Assembly (NCBI GenBank): GCA_009667805.1
Contig: CM019069.1
Location: 93,283,204 to 93,347,203 of the forward strand
Length of the DNA stretch: 64,000 bases
Reading direction: 5' to 3'
Source: Leptobrachium leishanense
Lineage: Eukaryota > Chordata > Amphibia > Anura > Megophryidae
Part shown: positions 33,533-44,649 of the stretch, one piece after another
Position numbering within the stretch: the stretch's first letter is position 1
Layout: every line of letters begins with the position of its first letter
Notes under the pieces: generated by a model
What the model was told of the DNA's origin: nothing
The model's database searches: none
Seen by the model: only the letters and a program-made list of their open reading frames with translations
Translations under genes and position numbers: made by a program

Positions 33533-33705
33533 AATGCAGTAGGATGTTCTATACAGAGAGGGGCATTAATTAATGCAGGTGGATGTTGTATACATTATAC
33601 AGAGTGGGGTATTAATTAATGCAGGAGGATGTTATCTACATTATACAGAGAGTGATATTAATTAATGCAGGAGGATGTTCTATACGTTCTACAGAGAGGA
33701 GTCTT
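33533..33705. repeat. Approximately 52 bp tandem repeat, about 3.3 copies
   Basis: Units share ATTAATTAATGCAGGAGGAT and TATACAGAGAG. Spacing of the ATTAATTAATGCAGG core is about 50-55 bp. Part of the hAT end region. Confidence 0.85.
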
Positions 33706-33734
33706 TTTTTTAGCCCTTTAAATCCAGTGGCTGT

Positions 33735-33995
33735 GAGTGCTGAGATCGGCTGCTTGTTATATTATCTCTCAGTATCAGGCTCAGCTGTTACAGTAACTGA
33801 CGGTAACAGCGCTCAGTGTTTCAGTAAAACAAGGAAATAATATTGTTCTAACCTCTTATATATAAAAATATTATTTACTAGTTTTACTGAAACGCTGAGC
33901 GCTGTGATGAGCAGCAGTCAGTTACTGTAACAGCTTTGCCTGACACATTGTGCTGAGAGTGAGAGATACTGTAACAAGCAGCGATCTCAGCCCTC
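33735..33995. repeat. Imperfect inverted repeat, about 120 bp arms
   Basis: GCTGAGATCGGCTGCTTGTT at the left faces AACAAGCAGCGATCTCAGC at the right. Inner parts TTCAGTAAAACA and TAGTTTTACTGAA also pair, around an AT-rich loop. Could be a small foldback inserted in, or subterminal to, the hAT. Confidence 0.75.
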
Positions 33996-34149
33996 TGAGG
34001 AGCCACTACAATAGTAATTGTATCCACTGGTTTTCAGATGAATGAAATTAGTTTTCATACTAAAGAACTGAAAATGAATTTCTTTAGCAACTAAATAAAT
34101 TGCATTTTAGGACTAATCCATTAGTTCAAAACGAAATTTTGTGCTGTGC

Positions 34150-34480
34150 AAATGTCTAACAGTAACCCCTATGTGGTATTGTGGAAGAATGCAGGGGTGG
34201 ACCATGTGGTCCTATATTGAAAAGTTTTTGATCTGGTGGTAATGGGCGTCAGTGCACCCAGATATTGTGCCTTTAATGCCAGGCCATCAAGTATCATCAT
34301 ACAGTAACCCCTCTGTGGTATTGTGGAAGAGTGCAGGGGTGGACCATGTGGTCCTATATTGAAAAGTTTTTTTTTTTTTTAATGGGCGTCAGTGCAGCCA
34401 GATATTGTGCCTTTCATGGCAGCAAGTGCCTTCACACCGTAACCCTTTTGTGATATTGTGGAAGAGTTCAGTGCTGGAGG
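34150..34480. repeat. Approximately 142 bp tandem repeat, about 2.3 copies
   Basis: CAGTAACCCCT, GGGGTGGACCATGTGGTCCT and AATGGGCGTCAGTGCA recur at 142 bp spacing, with a third partial copy ending just before the transposase stop codon side at 34512. Probably hAT subterminal or 3' UTR sequence. Confidence 0.88.
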
Positions 34481-34511
34481 TTTTGTGAATGCAGAAGAGG
34501 ACATCCCCTAT

Positions 34512-37500
34512 CTATTCCATTACTTCAGCATCAGGGGATTGATAGCTGCTGATCCAGGACTGATTCATTTTTATAAATGTCAGCCGGTCTACAGAGTCGG
34601 TGGACAGACGCACTCTTTTGTCTGTGACAAAACCTCCAGCGGCACTGAACGTCCTTTCAGAAAGCACGCTAGATGAAGGGCAACCTAGTAGCTGCATAGC
34701 ATATTGGCTAAGTTCTGGCCAGTGATCCAATCTCAACACCCAGTAAGCCAGTGGATCATCTGCTGGAAAGGTATCCAGGTCTGCCCTTGCCCCTAGGTAG
34801 TCCTGCACCATATGGTGAAGACGCTGGCAATGGGTGCCTACATTTGACGTCCCTGGGCGTCGAGGACTAAAAAAATTAAAAAATGCATCAGTCAAGCGGC
34901 CCTGGCCTTCACCGCTATTCCTCTGATCACCTGCAGCCTCAGAAGCACGTGTGTCAGCACTTGGTAATCTAACAGTGCCTGGAAAGGTGTTACACAAGTT
35001 TCGCTTTAGAGCGTCCTCAAGTTTTGTCATCCTGTGCTCCCTCTGTGCGGGTAGGATGAGCTCTGCAACTTTCCCCTTGTATCGTGGATCAAGAAGGGTT
35101 GCCAACCAGTAATGATCCCTCTCCTTGATAGCATGAATCCTGGGGTCCTTTAGCAGGCTTTGCATCATTAAGGAGCCCATGCAGCGTAGGTTGGAGGTGG
35201 CATTAGCTGCCGAGTCTTCCTGGTCAATGAGGATGACTGTATCGTGCACTTCCTCCTCCCAGCCACACACAATCCCTTCTGTTTCTGGGCACCCAAAACC
35301 CTGCCTTGAGGAATTCCCACCTTTAATGCCCCCACTACTTAAATAGTCCTCCTCCTCCTCCTCCTGTCTGATCTGAGTAGGACCCGCTGGAATGCGGTCT
35401 GCGGAAAGACTGGGGCCTTGAGAGCTAGGGAAGGCATCCTCTTCCTCCCACTGCTCTGCCTCTAGAGCCACATCTATAATTCCCCGCAGAGTGTGCTCCA
35501 GCAGGAATACTAAAGGAATTGTGTCACTGATGCATGCACTGTCCCTGCTCACCATCCTCATTGCCTCCTCAAATAGTGACAGTACAGTGCATGCATCCTT
35601 GATCATCAGCCACTGCGGGGGGGGGGGGAAACCAAGTTGACCAGAACCTGTCCTTGTGCCATACTCACACAGGTACTCGTTGATGGCCCTCTGCTGCTTG
35701 TGCAGATGCTGCAGCATTGCAAATGTCGAATTCCGCCTGGTGGGCATGTCACAGATCAGACGGTTTGTGGGAAGTGGAATTCTCTTTGAATTTCTGCCAG
35801 GCGAACGCTTGCTGGGAATGACCGTCTGAAGTGGCTGCCGACTTTTTTGGCCTGGATGAGAAGCTCTGGCAGCCCTGGGTACTTGGTTAGGAAATGCTGT
35901 ACCACCAGATTTAGGACGTGTGCTAGGCATGGTACATGCGTCAATTTACCCTTGAGTAGGGCGGAGAGAAGGTCGCTGCCATTATCGCAGACGATCATTC
36001 CCAGCTCAAGCTGGCGTGGTGTTAACCATCTCTGCACCTGCCCCTGCAGAGCTGACAAAATTTCTGACCCGGTGTGGCTCCTGTCCCCTAAACAAACCAG
36101 CTAAAGCACAGTATGGCATCTTTTTGCTTGAGCCATTGCATAGACCCTGTCAGGCGTGGGTTTAACTGCCACTTCGCCAGAGACAGAGAAGGAGGAGGAG
36201 GAGGAGGAGGAGGAAGAGGTGGTGGTGGTGGTGGTGGAGCAGACAGACCTCATACAAGCAGCTTTCTGGAGGCGTGGTGGATGAACAAGCTCCAGCACAG
36301 AGCCCCGTCTTGGATCCCTCCCCAGCTGCAATCAGAGTTACCCAGTGTGCCGTGAAGGAAATGTAACGACCCTGTCCATGCTTGCTGGACCACGTGTCTA
36401 AAGTGACATGCACCTTGCTGCTGACTGCCTTTCCCAATGACTGGATAACATTGTCTTCCACGTGCTGGTATAGTGCTGGAATGGCTTTGCGTGAAAAGTA
36501 ATGGCGTTTTGGAACCTGCCACTGTGGTACAGCTCATTCAGCAAATTCATGGAAGGGAACAGAGTCCACCAGCTGGAAAGGTAGCAGCTGCAATGCGAGT
36601 AATTTTGCTAAGCTAGCATTTAGACGCTGTGCTTGGGGATGGTTGGGACTATATTTTTTTTTTCGCTGCAGCAGCTGTGGCAACGTAATCTGACTGCGTA
36701 AATCTTCAGCTACTGGGATGATGTCACATTGTGAGGAAGGACCTGCTGGTACATCCATTACTGTAGCATCATCCCTGTCGGTGGAGGTTGTAGGCAATTG
36801 CATGGCAGGACATACAGTGTGGGTAGAGACAGATGAGGAGGAGGAGGACCTACGCAAAGTTTTGCCCCAACGGGATGTGTGGCACTTGTTCATATGTCGC
36901 ATCAAGCACGTGGTACCCAAGTGTCCGGTGTTTATCCCACGCTTCAGCCTCCTCTGACATAGATTACAAATAGCAACGGTGGGGTCTGCTGCACATTTCT
37001 TAAAGAACTCCCAGACAGCAGAGTTCCTGCATGTGTTCTTTGTGACAACAGCGCTCTGCACCGGAGCAGCTCTGACATGTGATGCCTTGGGCTGGCTAGT
37101 GCTATGGATGGTCACAGAGGATGTTGTGCCTCGTGTTTGCTGTGCCTCCTCCTCCTCCCCCTCCTCCTCACTTGATTCCTCAGTTCGATCTGGCACCCAG
37201 GTGGAGTCAGTGACCTCATCATCATCAATGTCATCTTCACCCCCTATCTCCTCATCACTGGAGCCAACTTGGCAGTATGCTGCAGCTTCTGGGGCAACAT
37301 GAGTGCCAGTTATTTGTGTGTCATCACTGGCACCCCCTTCCTCTAGGTTGATTATACTCCCTTCCTCAACCTCAGAGATTGAATCAGAGCACTGTACTTG
37401 CTGCGCATCCTCAAGCAGCATGTCACTCTCATTGTAGTCAAACAATTCAGCTGACACCTCCGTGTGTGATAGCGAGGCTACGGCAGGAGTAGCTGTGGAC

Positions 37501-37793
37501 ATGGAGGCTGCATTAGATGCTTTGGCAGCTGAGGTGGACTGTAAAGCACTAGAAGCCTGGCTGGCAGAGGACTCGGAGGATGAGGATGGCCTGGTTAGCC
37601 AATCCACCAAGTCCTCTGTATGTTGCTGCTGCTGCTTAAGACGGCCAGCACCAGTTAGAAAGGACAAGCGTGCCCCTGCAGAGGATGCACCACGTCCACC
37701 ACGACCAGAGACACAGCCTCCCGACACAGGGGCTGCTTGCCCTCTTATCTGTGGCTGGGAGCGTCTGCCTGTCCTTTTTGTTCTTTCAGACAT
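34512..37793 (-). pseudogene. hAT transposase (BED finger, RNase H-like core, dimerisation domain), frame-broken
   Basis: 37793-36534 (419 residues): basic N-terminus, long acidic/serine-rich region, then a BED-type zinc finger (AVWEFFKKCAADP, CNLC, then RHMNKCH). 36461-36162 in another frame: KVHVTLDTWSSKHGQGRY, carrying the first catalytic Asp, running into a (CCT)n/(ACC)n microsatellite. 36058-35756: LGMIVCDNGSDLLSALL (second Asp) and CLAHVLNLVVQHFL. 35930-34512, real from about 35770: RRNSTFAMLQHLHKQQRA, LLDPRYKGKVA, then SSSVLSERTFSAAGGFVTDK (catalytic Glu region and hAT dimerisation domain). At least three frame changes separate these blocks. All family domains are present, so the ancestral protein was complete. 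Confidence 0.93.
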
Positions 37794-37869
37794 GGTGAGT
37801 GATATATAGATTAATATATACAGAACTCTAATTCAACTCTGGTATAAAGATTTAAATAACTCTGGTATA

Positions 37870-38590
37870 ACTCAGTGAGACACACTGATAGCTGGCAGCC
37901 AGTGACAAGAGACAGATCACCTTAATTCCCAAGTGTTTTAAAGAAATTAGTGAGCCCCAAAATACAGCGTGGTACTGTTTGTATGACGAGACACAGATCA
38001 CCTTAATTCCCAAGTGTTTTAAAGAAATTAGTGAGCCCCAAAAAAAATTGCTGGCTGTGTGACGAGACACAGAAGATCACCTTAATTCCCAAGTGTTTTA
38101 AAGAAATTAGTGAGCCCCAAAATACAGCGTGGTACTGTTTGTATGACGAGACACAGATCACCTTAATTCCCAAGTGGTTTAAAGAAATTAGTGAGCCCCA
38201 AAATACAGCGTGGTACTTTTTGTATGACGAGACACAGATCACCTTAATTCCCAAATGTTTTAAAGAAATTAGTGAGCCCCAAAATACAGCGTGGTACTGT
38301 ATGTATGATGAGACACAGATCACCTTAATTCCCAAGTGTTTTAAAGAAATTAGTGAGCCCCAAAATACAGCGTGGTACTGTTTGTATGACGAGACACAGA
38401 TCACCTTAATTCACAAGTGTTTTAAAGAAATTAGTGAGCCCCAAAAAGATTTGCTGGCACAGTGACAAGACCCAGAAAATCACCTCAATTCACAAATGTT
38501 TTAAATAAAGTTGTAAACCCCCAAAAAACTTGCTGGCACAGTGACAAGACACACATCACCTAAATTCCCTGATATTTGGTAGAAATGAGA
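37870..38590. repeat. Approximately 81 bp tandem repeat upstream of hAT transposase
   Basis: Nine or so copies of a unit containing CAGATCACCTTAATTCCCAA and AAAGAAATTAGTGAGCCCCA start at about 37913, 37994, 38070, 38154, 38235, 38316, 38397, 38473 and 38554, so spacing is 76-84 bp (mostly 81). The array begins about 75 bp upstream of the transposase ATG (37793, minus strand) and reaches toward the element end. It is a candidate promoter or transposase-binding region. Confidence 0.92.
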
Positions 38591-38998
38591 CCCCCCCAGA
38601 CCCCCCCAGTAGCGTGGCAGACAGGCAGTAACAACACACACAACTATCTCCTTTGAAATCTCCTCAGAAATGCGTGCAGAAGCGCTGCGTGGAAACCTTA
38701 TATAGTGTGCTGCGGGACTTAGCTCTGTGAGCCCATGATTGGGCAAAATTTGCCCAATCAGGACTCTGAGCGGTGATTGGCATAGTGTTCAACCAGTCTT
38801 GCACCAGACCTGTGGTCAGGTGCAAGGCTGTAGCCAATTACGAGCTTCAGGCAGTGGGAAAATGCATTGTGGTCCATTGAGGTCGAACATCCGGCGAACA
38901 CCCGGAAATGTTCGGGGTTTCGCGATCTGCTCGAACAGGCTAAGTTCGGGTTGAACCCCGAACCGTCCGAACCCGAACAGCTCATCCCTAATCACCAG

Positions 38999-39962
38999 AC
39001 GCTGGGTTTCATCCCTGGTGATGCTCTGCCAGGCCTCTACTGCAACTGTCTTCAGTTCCTGCTTGTTCTTGGGGCATTTTCCCTTCAGTTTTGTCTTCAG
39101 CAAGTGAAATACATGCTCAATGGGATTCAAGTCAGGTGATTGACTTGGCCATTGCATAACATTCCACTTCTGTCCCTTCATAAACTCTTTGGTTGCTTTT
39201 GCAGTATGTTTTGGGTCATTGTCCATCTGCACTGTGAAGTGCCGTCCAATGAGTTCTGCAGCATTTGGCTGAATGTGAGCAGATAATATTGCCCGAAACA
39301 CTTCAGAATTCATCCTGCTGCTTTTGTCAGCAGTCACATCATCAATAAATACAAGAGAACCAGTTCCATTGGCAGCCATACATGCCCACGCCATGACACT
39401 ACCATCACCATGCTTCACTGATGAGGTGGTATGCTTAGGATCATGAGCAGTTCCTTTCCTTCTCCATACTCTTCTCTTCCCATCACTCTGGTACAAGTTG
39501 ATCTTGGTCTCATCTGTTCATAGGATCTTGTTCCAGAACTGTGAAGGCTTTGTTAGGTGTTGGTTGGCAAACTCTAATCTGGCCTTCCTGTTTTTGAGGC
39601 TCACCAATGGTTTACATCTTGTGGTGAACCCTCTGTATTCAATCAGGTCTTCTCTTGATTGTTGACTTTGACATAAATACACCTACCTCCTGGAGAGTGT
39701 TCTCGATCTAGTCAACTGTTGTGAAGGGTGTTTTCTTCACCAGGGAAAGAATTCTTCAGCCAACCACCACAGTTGTTTTCCGTGGTCTCCCGGGTCGTTT
39801 GGTGTTGCTGAGCTCACCGGTGCGTTCCTTCTTTTTGAGAATGTTCCAAACAGTTGTTTTGGTCACGCCTAATGTTCTTGCTATCTCTCTGATGGGTTTG
39901 CTTTGTTTCTTCAGCCTAATGATGGCTTGCTTCACTGATAGTGACAGCTCTTTGGATCTCAT
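38999..39962 (-). pseudogene. Tc1-like transposase interrupted by hAT; C-terminus at 26862-26933
   Basis: The start at 39962 gives MRSKELSLSVKQAIIRLKKQ, LGVTKTTVWNILKKK and a GRPRKT linker (helix-turn-helix plus AT-hook-like region). Frame changes follow. The catalytic half on 39496-38999 has TDETKI just upstream (first Asp), GSVMAWACMAANG, FTVQMDNDPKHTAK (second Asp) and [15 protein letters not shown] (third acidic residue). It ends at SITRDETQRLV exactly at the hAT border. The remaining codons (MSMRSRLQAVIDCKGFATKY, stop) lie on the other side of the hAT at 26933-26862. The hAT therefore broke the gene, although frameshifts may predate it. Confidence 0.9.
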
Positions 39963-40397
39963 CTTGAGAGTTGACAGCAACAGATTCCAAATGCAAATAG
40001 CACACTTGAAATGAACTCTGGCCCTTTTATCTGCACATTGTAATTGGGGTAATGAGGGACTATCACACACCTGGCCATGGAACAGCTGAGAAGCCAATTG
40101 TCCCATTACCTTTGGTCCCTTAACAGGTGGGAGGCACATCTGCAAACTGCTGTAAGTTCTACACCGTTCACCTGAGTTGGATGTACATACCCTCAAATTA
40201 AAGCTGACAGTCTGCAGTTAAAGCACATTGTGTTTGTTTCATTCCAACTCCATGGTGGTGGTGTATAGAGCCAAAGATGTTAGAATTGTGTCAATGTCCC
40301 AATATTTCTGGACCTGACTGTATATATAATGTTAAGCAAATAAATAAAACACATTTACAAAGCAACACAAAATCAGGTCAGAGGGCAGCATACCACC

Positions 40398-40430
40398 AAC
40401 ATTTTGGCAGTATCGTCTACCCTTCATAAG
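40398..40430 (-). ncRNA. Hammerhead-like relic, weak (element D)
   Basis: The minus strand reads CUUAUGAAG, then GGGUA...UACUGCC (imperfect stem II), then AAAAUGUU in place of GAAACGUU. It resembles the motif in elements A-C but with several core changes. Element boundaries were not found. Confidence 0.25.
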
Positions 40431-42154
40431 GGGTAGAAAGAATGGTCCCTGGTTAACATTTAAATAGCCATTTAAATAAGGTGGAATTTTGAAAACACCT
40501 GTAACAGTCGTTGCTATATTTCAAATGAGTGGGTTATCGGAGAATCATGTCAAAACTCATATGGGACAGTACATATAGAAGCATAAGGCCAAAACACATA
40601 TGTGTCGACAATTCCAAGATTAGGCCAAGGTACATAATGAGCACTTCACAGCCCATACAGGAAAGAAAAGAGGTTGAACCCTAAATCAAGCATTCGGTGA
40701 CAGTCAGAGGCTCTGTAGTGGCATCACAGTCTACACAAACAATACATGGAAGTAGAGTATCCCGACAAGCATACTCAGACAACACCAAAGTAGTGTTTGT
40801 TTATTTATTGAGTCCTATGTAATGATCTAATTTACCTTTTTATGGTTTGCAAATTATTTGTATCTATGTTTCTTGATCTTTCTTGAATAATACACTAAAC
40901 TACCTGCACTGTCCCTTCCTATTACCAACTACTCTTAATCTTATGCTATTTGCACTGTGAAATACCATATCATTAACCTCTGTGGCAGAAGTCCCCTCCA
41001 CCCTTTAATGGACCCAGTCAGCAGCCACATCTCCCCAAGTAATGTTTGTCTCATTGTCAAGATATGTAATTGTGTACAGTATGATTGGAGTGTTACCATT
41101 GTTCTTGTGTTTGCTTGAGTTTACTCTGTGTCTGGGAGCAGTGTGTATTGTACTGTTACTTAATAGGATTATTTTTTTTTTGGTTTTTAAATAACTGGTG
41201 AAAGGGAATGTCGCGGAACCCCTTGCTCAGATACTGGACTGTACTAAAACCTCGCTCCTCCGCTAGTCCCCTCATGTAAGCTATTTGTCTGTTTAGGTTT
41301 TAATGTTTAAAGTGGTGGTTTTGTGACTTTCCCCCCCATCCGCACGTAATCAAAATGCCTTTTAAGCCTGTCCCATATGTTCACTGTGTTATCTGCCACC
41401 AGGGGAAGCCTGGGTTTCCAAGCTTGAGCTGGGTTTGAAACTCCAGCCAATCACAATCCAAGGAACTAGACGGGAAAACCAAACCCATTCCAGGACTAGC
41501 CAGCATTTACTTTAATGGAGTCATCTGTAGAAACTTTAAACCTTGGTGCCCTGAAAGCCCCTTGATCCAGCGGGGTGCTCTTTTGAGGTTGGGGTCCCCC
41601 TCATGCGAGCTACCATTGTGGTGATTTCAGGAGGGAGAATATAAGGGAAGTCCTGGAATTAACAAAGACTCTTTGCTTCTCACTCTAAGAAGTCGGTCTG
41701 GCTGTATATGGGGGTTCTGTTCCTCAGGGTCATCTCTCTAATGCCAGGACTACCAATGGGGTAACCCGGAAGGTGAAGCTGGTCCCGGTGTGATGTCTGG
41801 AATGGACTAAATAACGGGCTGGTTCTGATCCTGGAGTTTTGGACAGAACCCTGGTGTGCTCCTGTTACAACTTCCAAACTATATAACCCCAGACCTGCAT
41901 AACGTTGCGTTTTGTATTAGCAGAGTACTACATGCCAGTCTAACATTTCTATTATAAATATGACCATAAATATGACCATAGAGGTCTGCCCTCTTTTCAA
42001 CTGGGATAATTGTACAAGTGTTCGGTTCTTTGTAAATCTGTAACCTATGTTGGAAATACTATTACCTAAAATTATAGGCAATGTCTTACAACAAATCTGC
42101 ATCAAATTTTTTTTGTTTACTTTAGGTGTTTAGCAATTAAAGGAAAGGGTAATA
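40431..42154. other. No recognised gene; unassigned sequence
   Basis: Mixed composition with short frames only. No element ends or domains that I can support. Confidence 0.4.
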
Positions 42155-42156
42155 TA

Positions 42157-42360
42157 CAGTCGTGGCCGAAATTGTTGGCACCCCAGAAATTTTTCCAGAA
42201 AATCAAGTATTTCTCACAGAAAAGTATTGCAGTAACACATGTTTTGCTATACACATGTTTATTCCCTTTGTGTGTATTGGAACAAAACAAAAAAACGGAG
42301 GAAAAAAAGCAAATCGGACATAATGTCACACAAAACTCCAAAAATGGGCTGGACAGAAAG
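42157..42360. mobile_element. Left end of a Tc1-like transposon
   Basis: TA (42155-42156) precedes CAGTCGTGGCCGAAATTGTT and GGCACCCC, a Tc1-type terminus. About 200 bp are present, then the sequence switches to CR1 at 42361. No matching right end is found in the window. Confidence 0.7.
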
Positions 42361-42733
42361 TAAAGAAAATTCAGCCTAAAGCATAGGAAGGGTTATTTTA
42401 CGGTGCGAACAATAAAGCTGTGGAATTCTCTGCCTGTTGAGGTGGTCAGGTCAGAGACTGTACAGACTTTTAAAAAGCGACTGGATGACTTCCTGCAGAC
42501 ACAGAATATTAAGGGTAATAATATTTAATATGTGGGTAAAAGCTTCTTGATCCAAGGAGAAATCTGACTGCCATTCTGGGGTCAAGAAGGAATTTTTTCC
42601 CAGTGCGTTGCATATTGGCAAGCATTTCAGACTGGGTTTTTTGCCTTCTTTTGGATCAACAGTAGTAGGTGATGTGGGAGAGGCTGAACCTGATGGACGC
42701 ATGTCTTTTTTCAGCCTAAGTATAACTAACTAA
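42361..42733 (+). mobile_element. CR1-like LINE 3' end
   Basis: Matches 11080-11440 closely: last RT codons (GGAATTCTCTGCCTGTTGAG), CTGACTGCCATTCTGGGGTC, and a degenerate TAACTAAC tail. It directly abuts two different Tc1 elements. Confidence 0.9.
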
Positions 42734-44237
42734 CATAAGACATCCTAGATCTGAATGAATGAAACATTCTTAATACTGTGGCCATTACATAGTTGAATGT
42801 GCTGACAACAAAATCTCACAAACATTATCAATGGAAATCAAATTGAGCAACCCACGGAGGTCTGGATTTGGAGTTCCACTCAAAATGAAAGTGGAAAACA
42901 ACACTACAGGCTGATCCAACTTTGATGTAATGTCCTTCAAACAAGTCAAAATGAGGCTCAGTATTGTGTGTGGCCTCCACGTGCCTGTATGACCCCCCTA
43001 CAATGCCTGGGCATGCTCCTGATGAGGTGGCGGATGGTCTCCTGAGGGATCTCCTCCCACACCTGGACTAAAGCATCCCCCAACTCCTGGACAGTCTGTG
43101 GTGCAACGTGGCGTTGGTGGAGACATGATGTCCCAGATGTGCTCAATTGGATTCAGGTCTGGGGAACAGGCGGGCCAGTCCATAGCATCAATACCTTCGT
43201 CTTGCAGGAACTGCTGACACACTCCAGCCACATGAGGTCTAGCATTGTCTTGCATTAGGAGGAACCCAGGGCCAACCGCACCAGCATATGGTCTCACAAG
43301 GGGTCTGAGGATCACATCTCGGTACCTAATGGCAGTCAGGCTACCTCTGGCGAGCACATGGAGGGCTGTGCGGCCCCCTAAAAAAATGACACCCCACACC
43401 ATTACTGACCCACTGCCAAACCGGTCATGCTGGAAGATGTTGCAGGCAGCAGAACGTTCTCCACGGCTTCTCCAGACCCTGTCACGTCTGTCACATGTGC
43501 TCAGTGTGAACCTGCTTTCATCTGTGAAGAGCACAGGATGCCAGTGGTGAAGCTGCCAATCTTGGTGTTCTCTGACAAACGCCAAACATCCTGCACGATG
43601 TTGGGCTGTAAGCACAACCCCCACCTGTGGACGTCGGGCCCTCATACCACCCTCATGGAGTCTGTTTCTGACCGTTTGAGCAGCCACATGCACATTTGTG
43701 GCCCGCTGGAGATCATTTTGCAGGGCTCTGGTAGTGTTCTTCCTGTCCCTCCTTGCACAAAGGCGGAGGTAGCGGTCCTGCTGCTGGGTTGTTGCTCTCC
43801 TACGGCCTCCTCCACATCTCCTGATGTACTGGCCTGTCTCCTGGTAGCGCCTCCATGCTCTGGACACTACGCCGAAAGACACCGCAAACCTTCTTGCCAC
43901 AGCTCGCATTGATGTACCAACCTGGATGAGCTGCGCTACCTGAGCCACTTGTGTGGGTTGTAGACTCCGTCTCATGCTACCACTAGAGTGACAGCACCGC
44001 CAGCATTCAAAAGTGACCAAACCATCAGCCAGAAAGCATAGGAACTGAGAAGTGGTCTGTGGTCACCACTTCCTTTATTGGTTCACTCCTTTTGTCTATT
44101 CCATTTGCACATCAGCATGTGGACTTGACTGTCAATCAGTGTTGCTACATAAGTGGACAGTTTGATTTCACAGATGTGTGATTGACTTGGAGTTACATTG
44201 TGTTGTTTAAGTGTCCCCTTTATTTTTTTGAGCAGTG
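42734..44237 (-). mobile_element. Tc1-like transposon with almost complete transposase; left terminus missing
   Basis: The right end, reading inward on the minus strand, starts CACTGCTCAAAAAAATAAA and is bordered by TA (44238-44239). The left terminal few tens of bp appear replaced by the CR1 tail. The size and layout otherwise match a 1.5-1.6 kb Tc1 element. Confidence 0.9.
42960..44020 (-). pseudogene. Tc1-like DDE transposase, one frameshift
   Basis: Cut-and-paste transposase. The longest frame starts at 44020, but the more likely start is the internal ATG at 43975 ([18 protein letters not shown]). In order: helix-turn-helix ([20 protein letters not shown]), a second HTH and GRRRAT linker, RPVL-like [11 protein letters not shown] (first Asp), [26 protein letters not shown] (second Asp) and [14 protein letters not shown] (Glu). 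All three catalytic residues and the usual spacing are retained. Near 43120 the frame shifts. The true C-terminus ([20 protein letters not shown] to RARGGHTQY-like end) continues in the next frame to about 42960. A single small indel thus separates it from an intact gene. Confidence 0.92.
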
Positions 44238-44649
44238 TATACAAGCACAAAATCAGGCAATGCAGCACTCAACATTGACAGGGATTTATGAGGGTGTTTC
44301 TGAGAGAAATAATCAAATATACGTGCAGCAGATTTTAAATTCCAGGACTAGGATTAAAATAATAGGCGTTTGGTCACAAAATATGATCATGGGTTGCTAA
44401 GCCTGTTAACAACGTCAATGCACCCCATCATTTAACAGGTCCTGCACTATACAAACTCCTTAACCGCCATTGTGGGATAAACCCACTTATGTGTGATATC
44501 TGTATCCTCCTGGGGCTGTCTGTTTTTTTTATGTTACATGAAGAGGGGTAACCACCCTAATTAGTAAGCAACCCTCCATGCTACAGGTGCTCTGTCACAA
44601 GATTCCACCTGAACCTTGAATTGCAAGGGGATATAGGAAAATATTTATC

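Larger units (their letters stand above)
26934..38990 (-). mobile_element. 12 kb hAT element with its own (broken) transposase
   Basis: The ends are TAGGGATGAGC at the left and GCTCATCCCTA at the right, flanked by a perfect 8 bp duplication ATCACCAG (26926-26933, 38991-38998), the hAT hallmark. It carries a minus-strand transposase, tandem subterminal repeats next to the promoter end (37870-38590), other tandem and inverted repeats near the opposite end, a G-rich minisatellite, and a CR1 insertion of over 5 kb. Without the CR1 the element is about 6.7 kb. Confidence 0.95.
26612..40320 (-). mobile_element. Tc1-like transposon split by a 12 kb hAT insertion
   Basis: The left end CAGTCAGGTCCAAAAATATT and the complement of the right end AATATTTCTGGACCTGACTG begin inverted repeats of roughly 220 bp, each bordered by TA (26610-26611, 40321-40322). 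Without the hAT the element would be about 1.65 kb, the normal Tc1 size. The hAT sits inside the transposase gene at the 8 bp sequence ATCACCAG. Confidence 0.93.

Noticed and set aside
38003..38465. Repetitive 130-140 codon frames on both strands
   Set aside because: They arise from the 81 bp tandem repeat, whose length is a multiple of three. No independent evidence of coding.
40366..44257. 12 bp direct repeat CACAAAATCAGG at 40366 and 44246 as a target duplication for a 3.9 kb foldback element
   Set aside because: Neither end is supported by an independent boundary, and a chance 12 bp match somewhere in 64 kb is expected many times.
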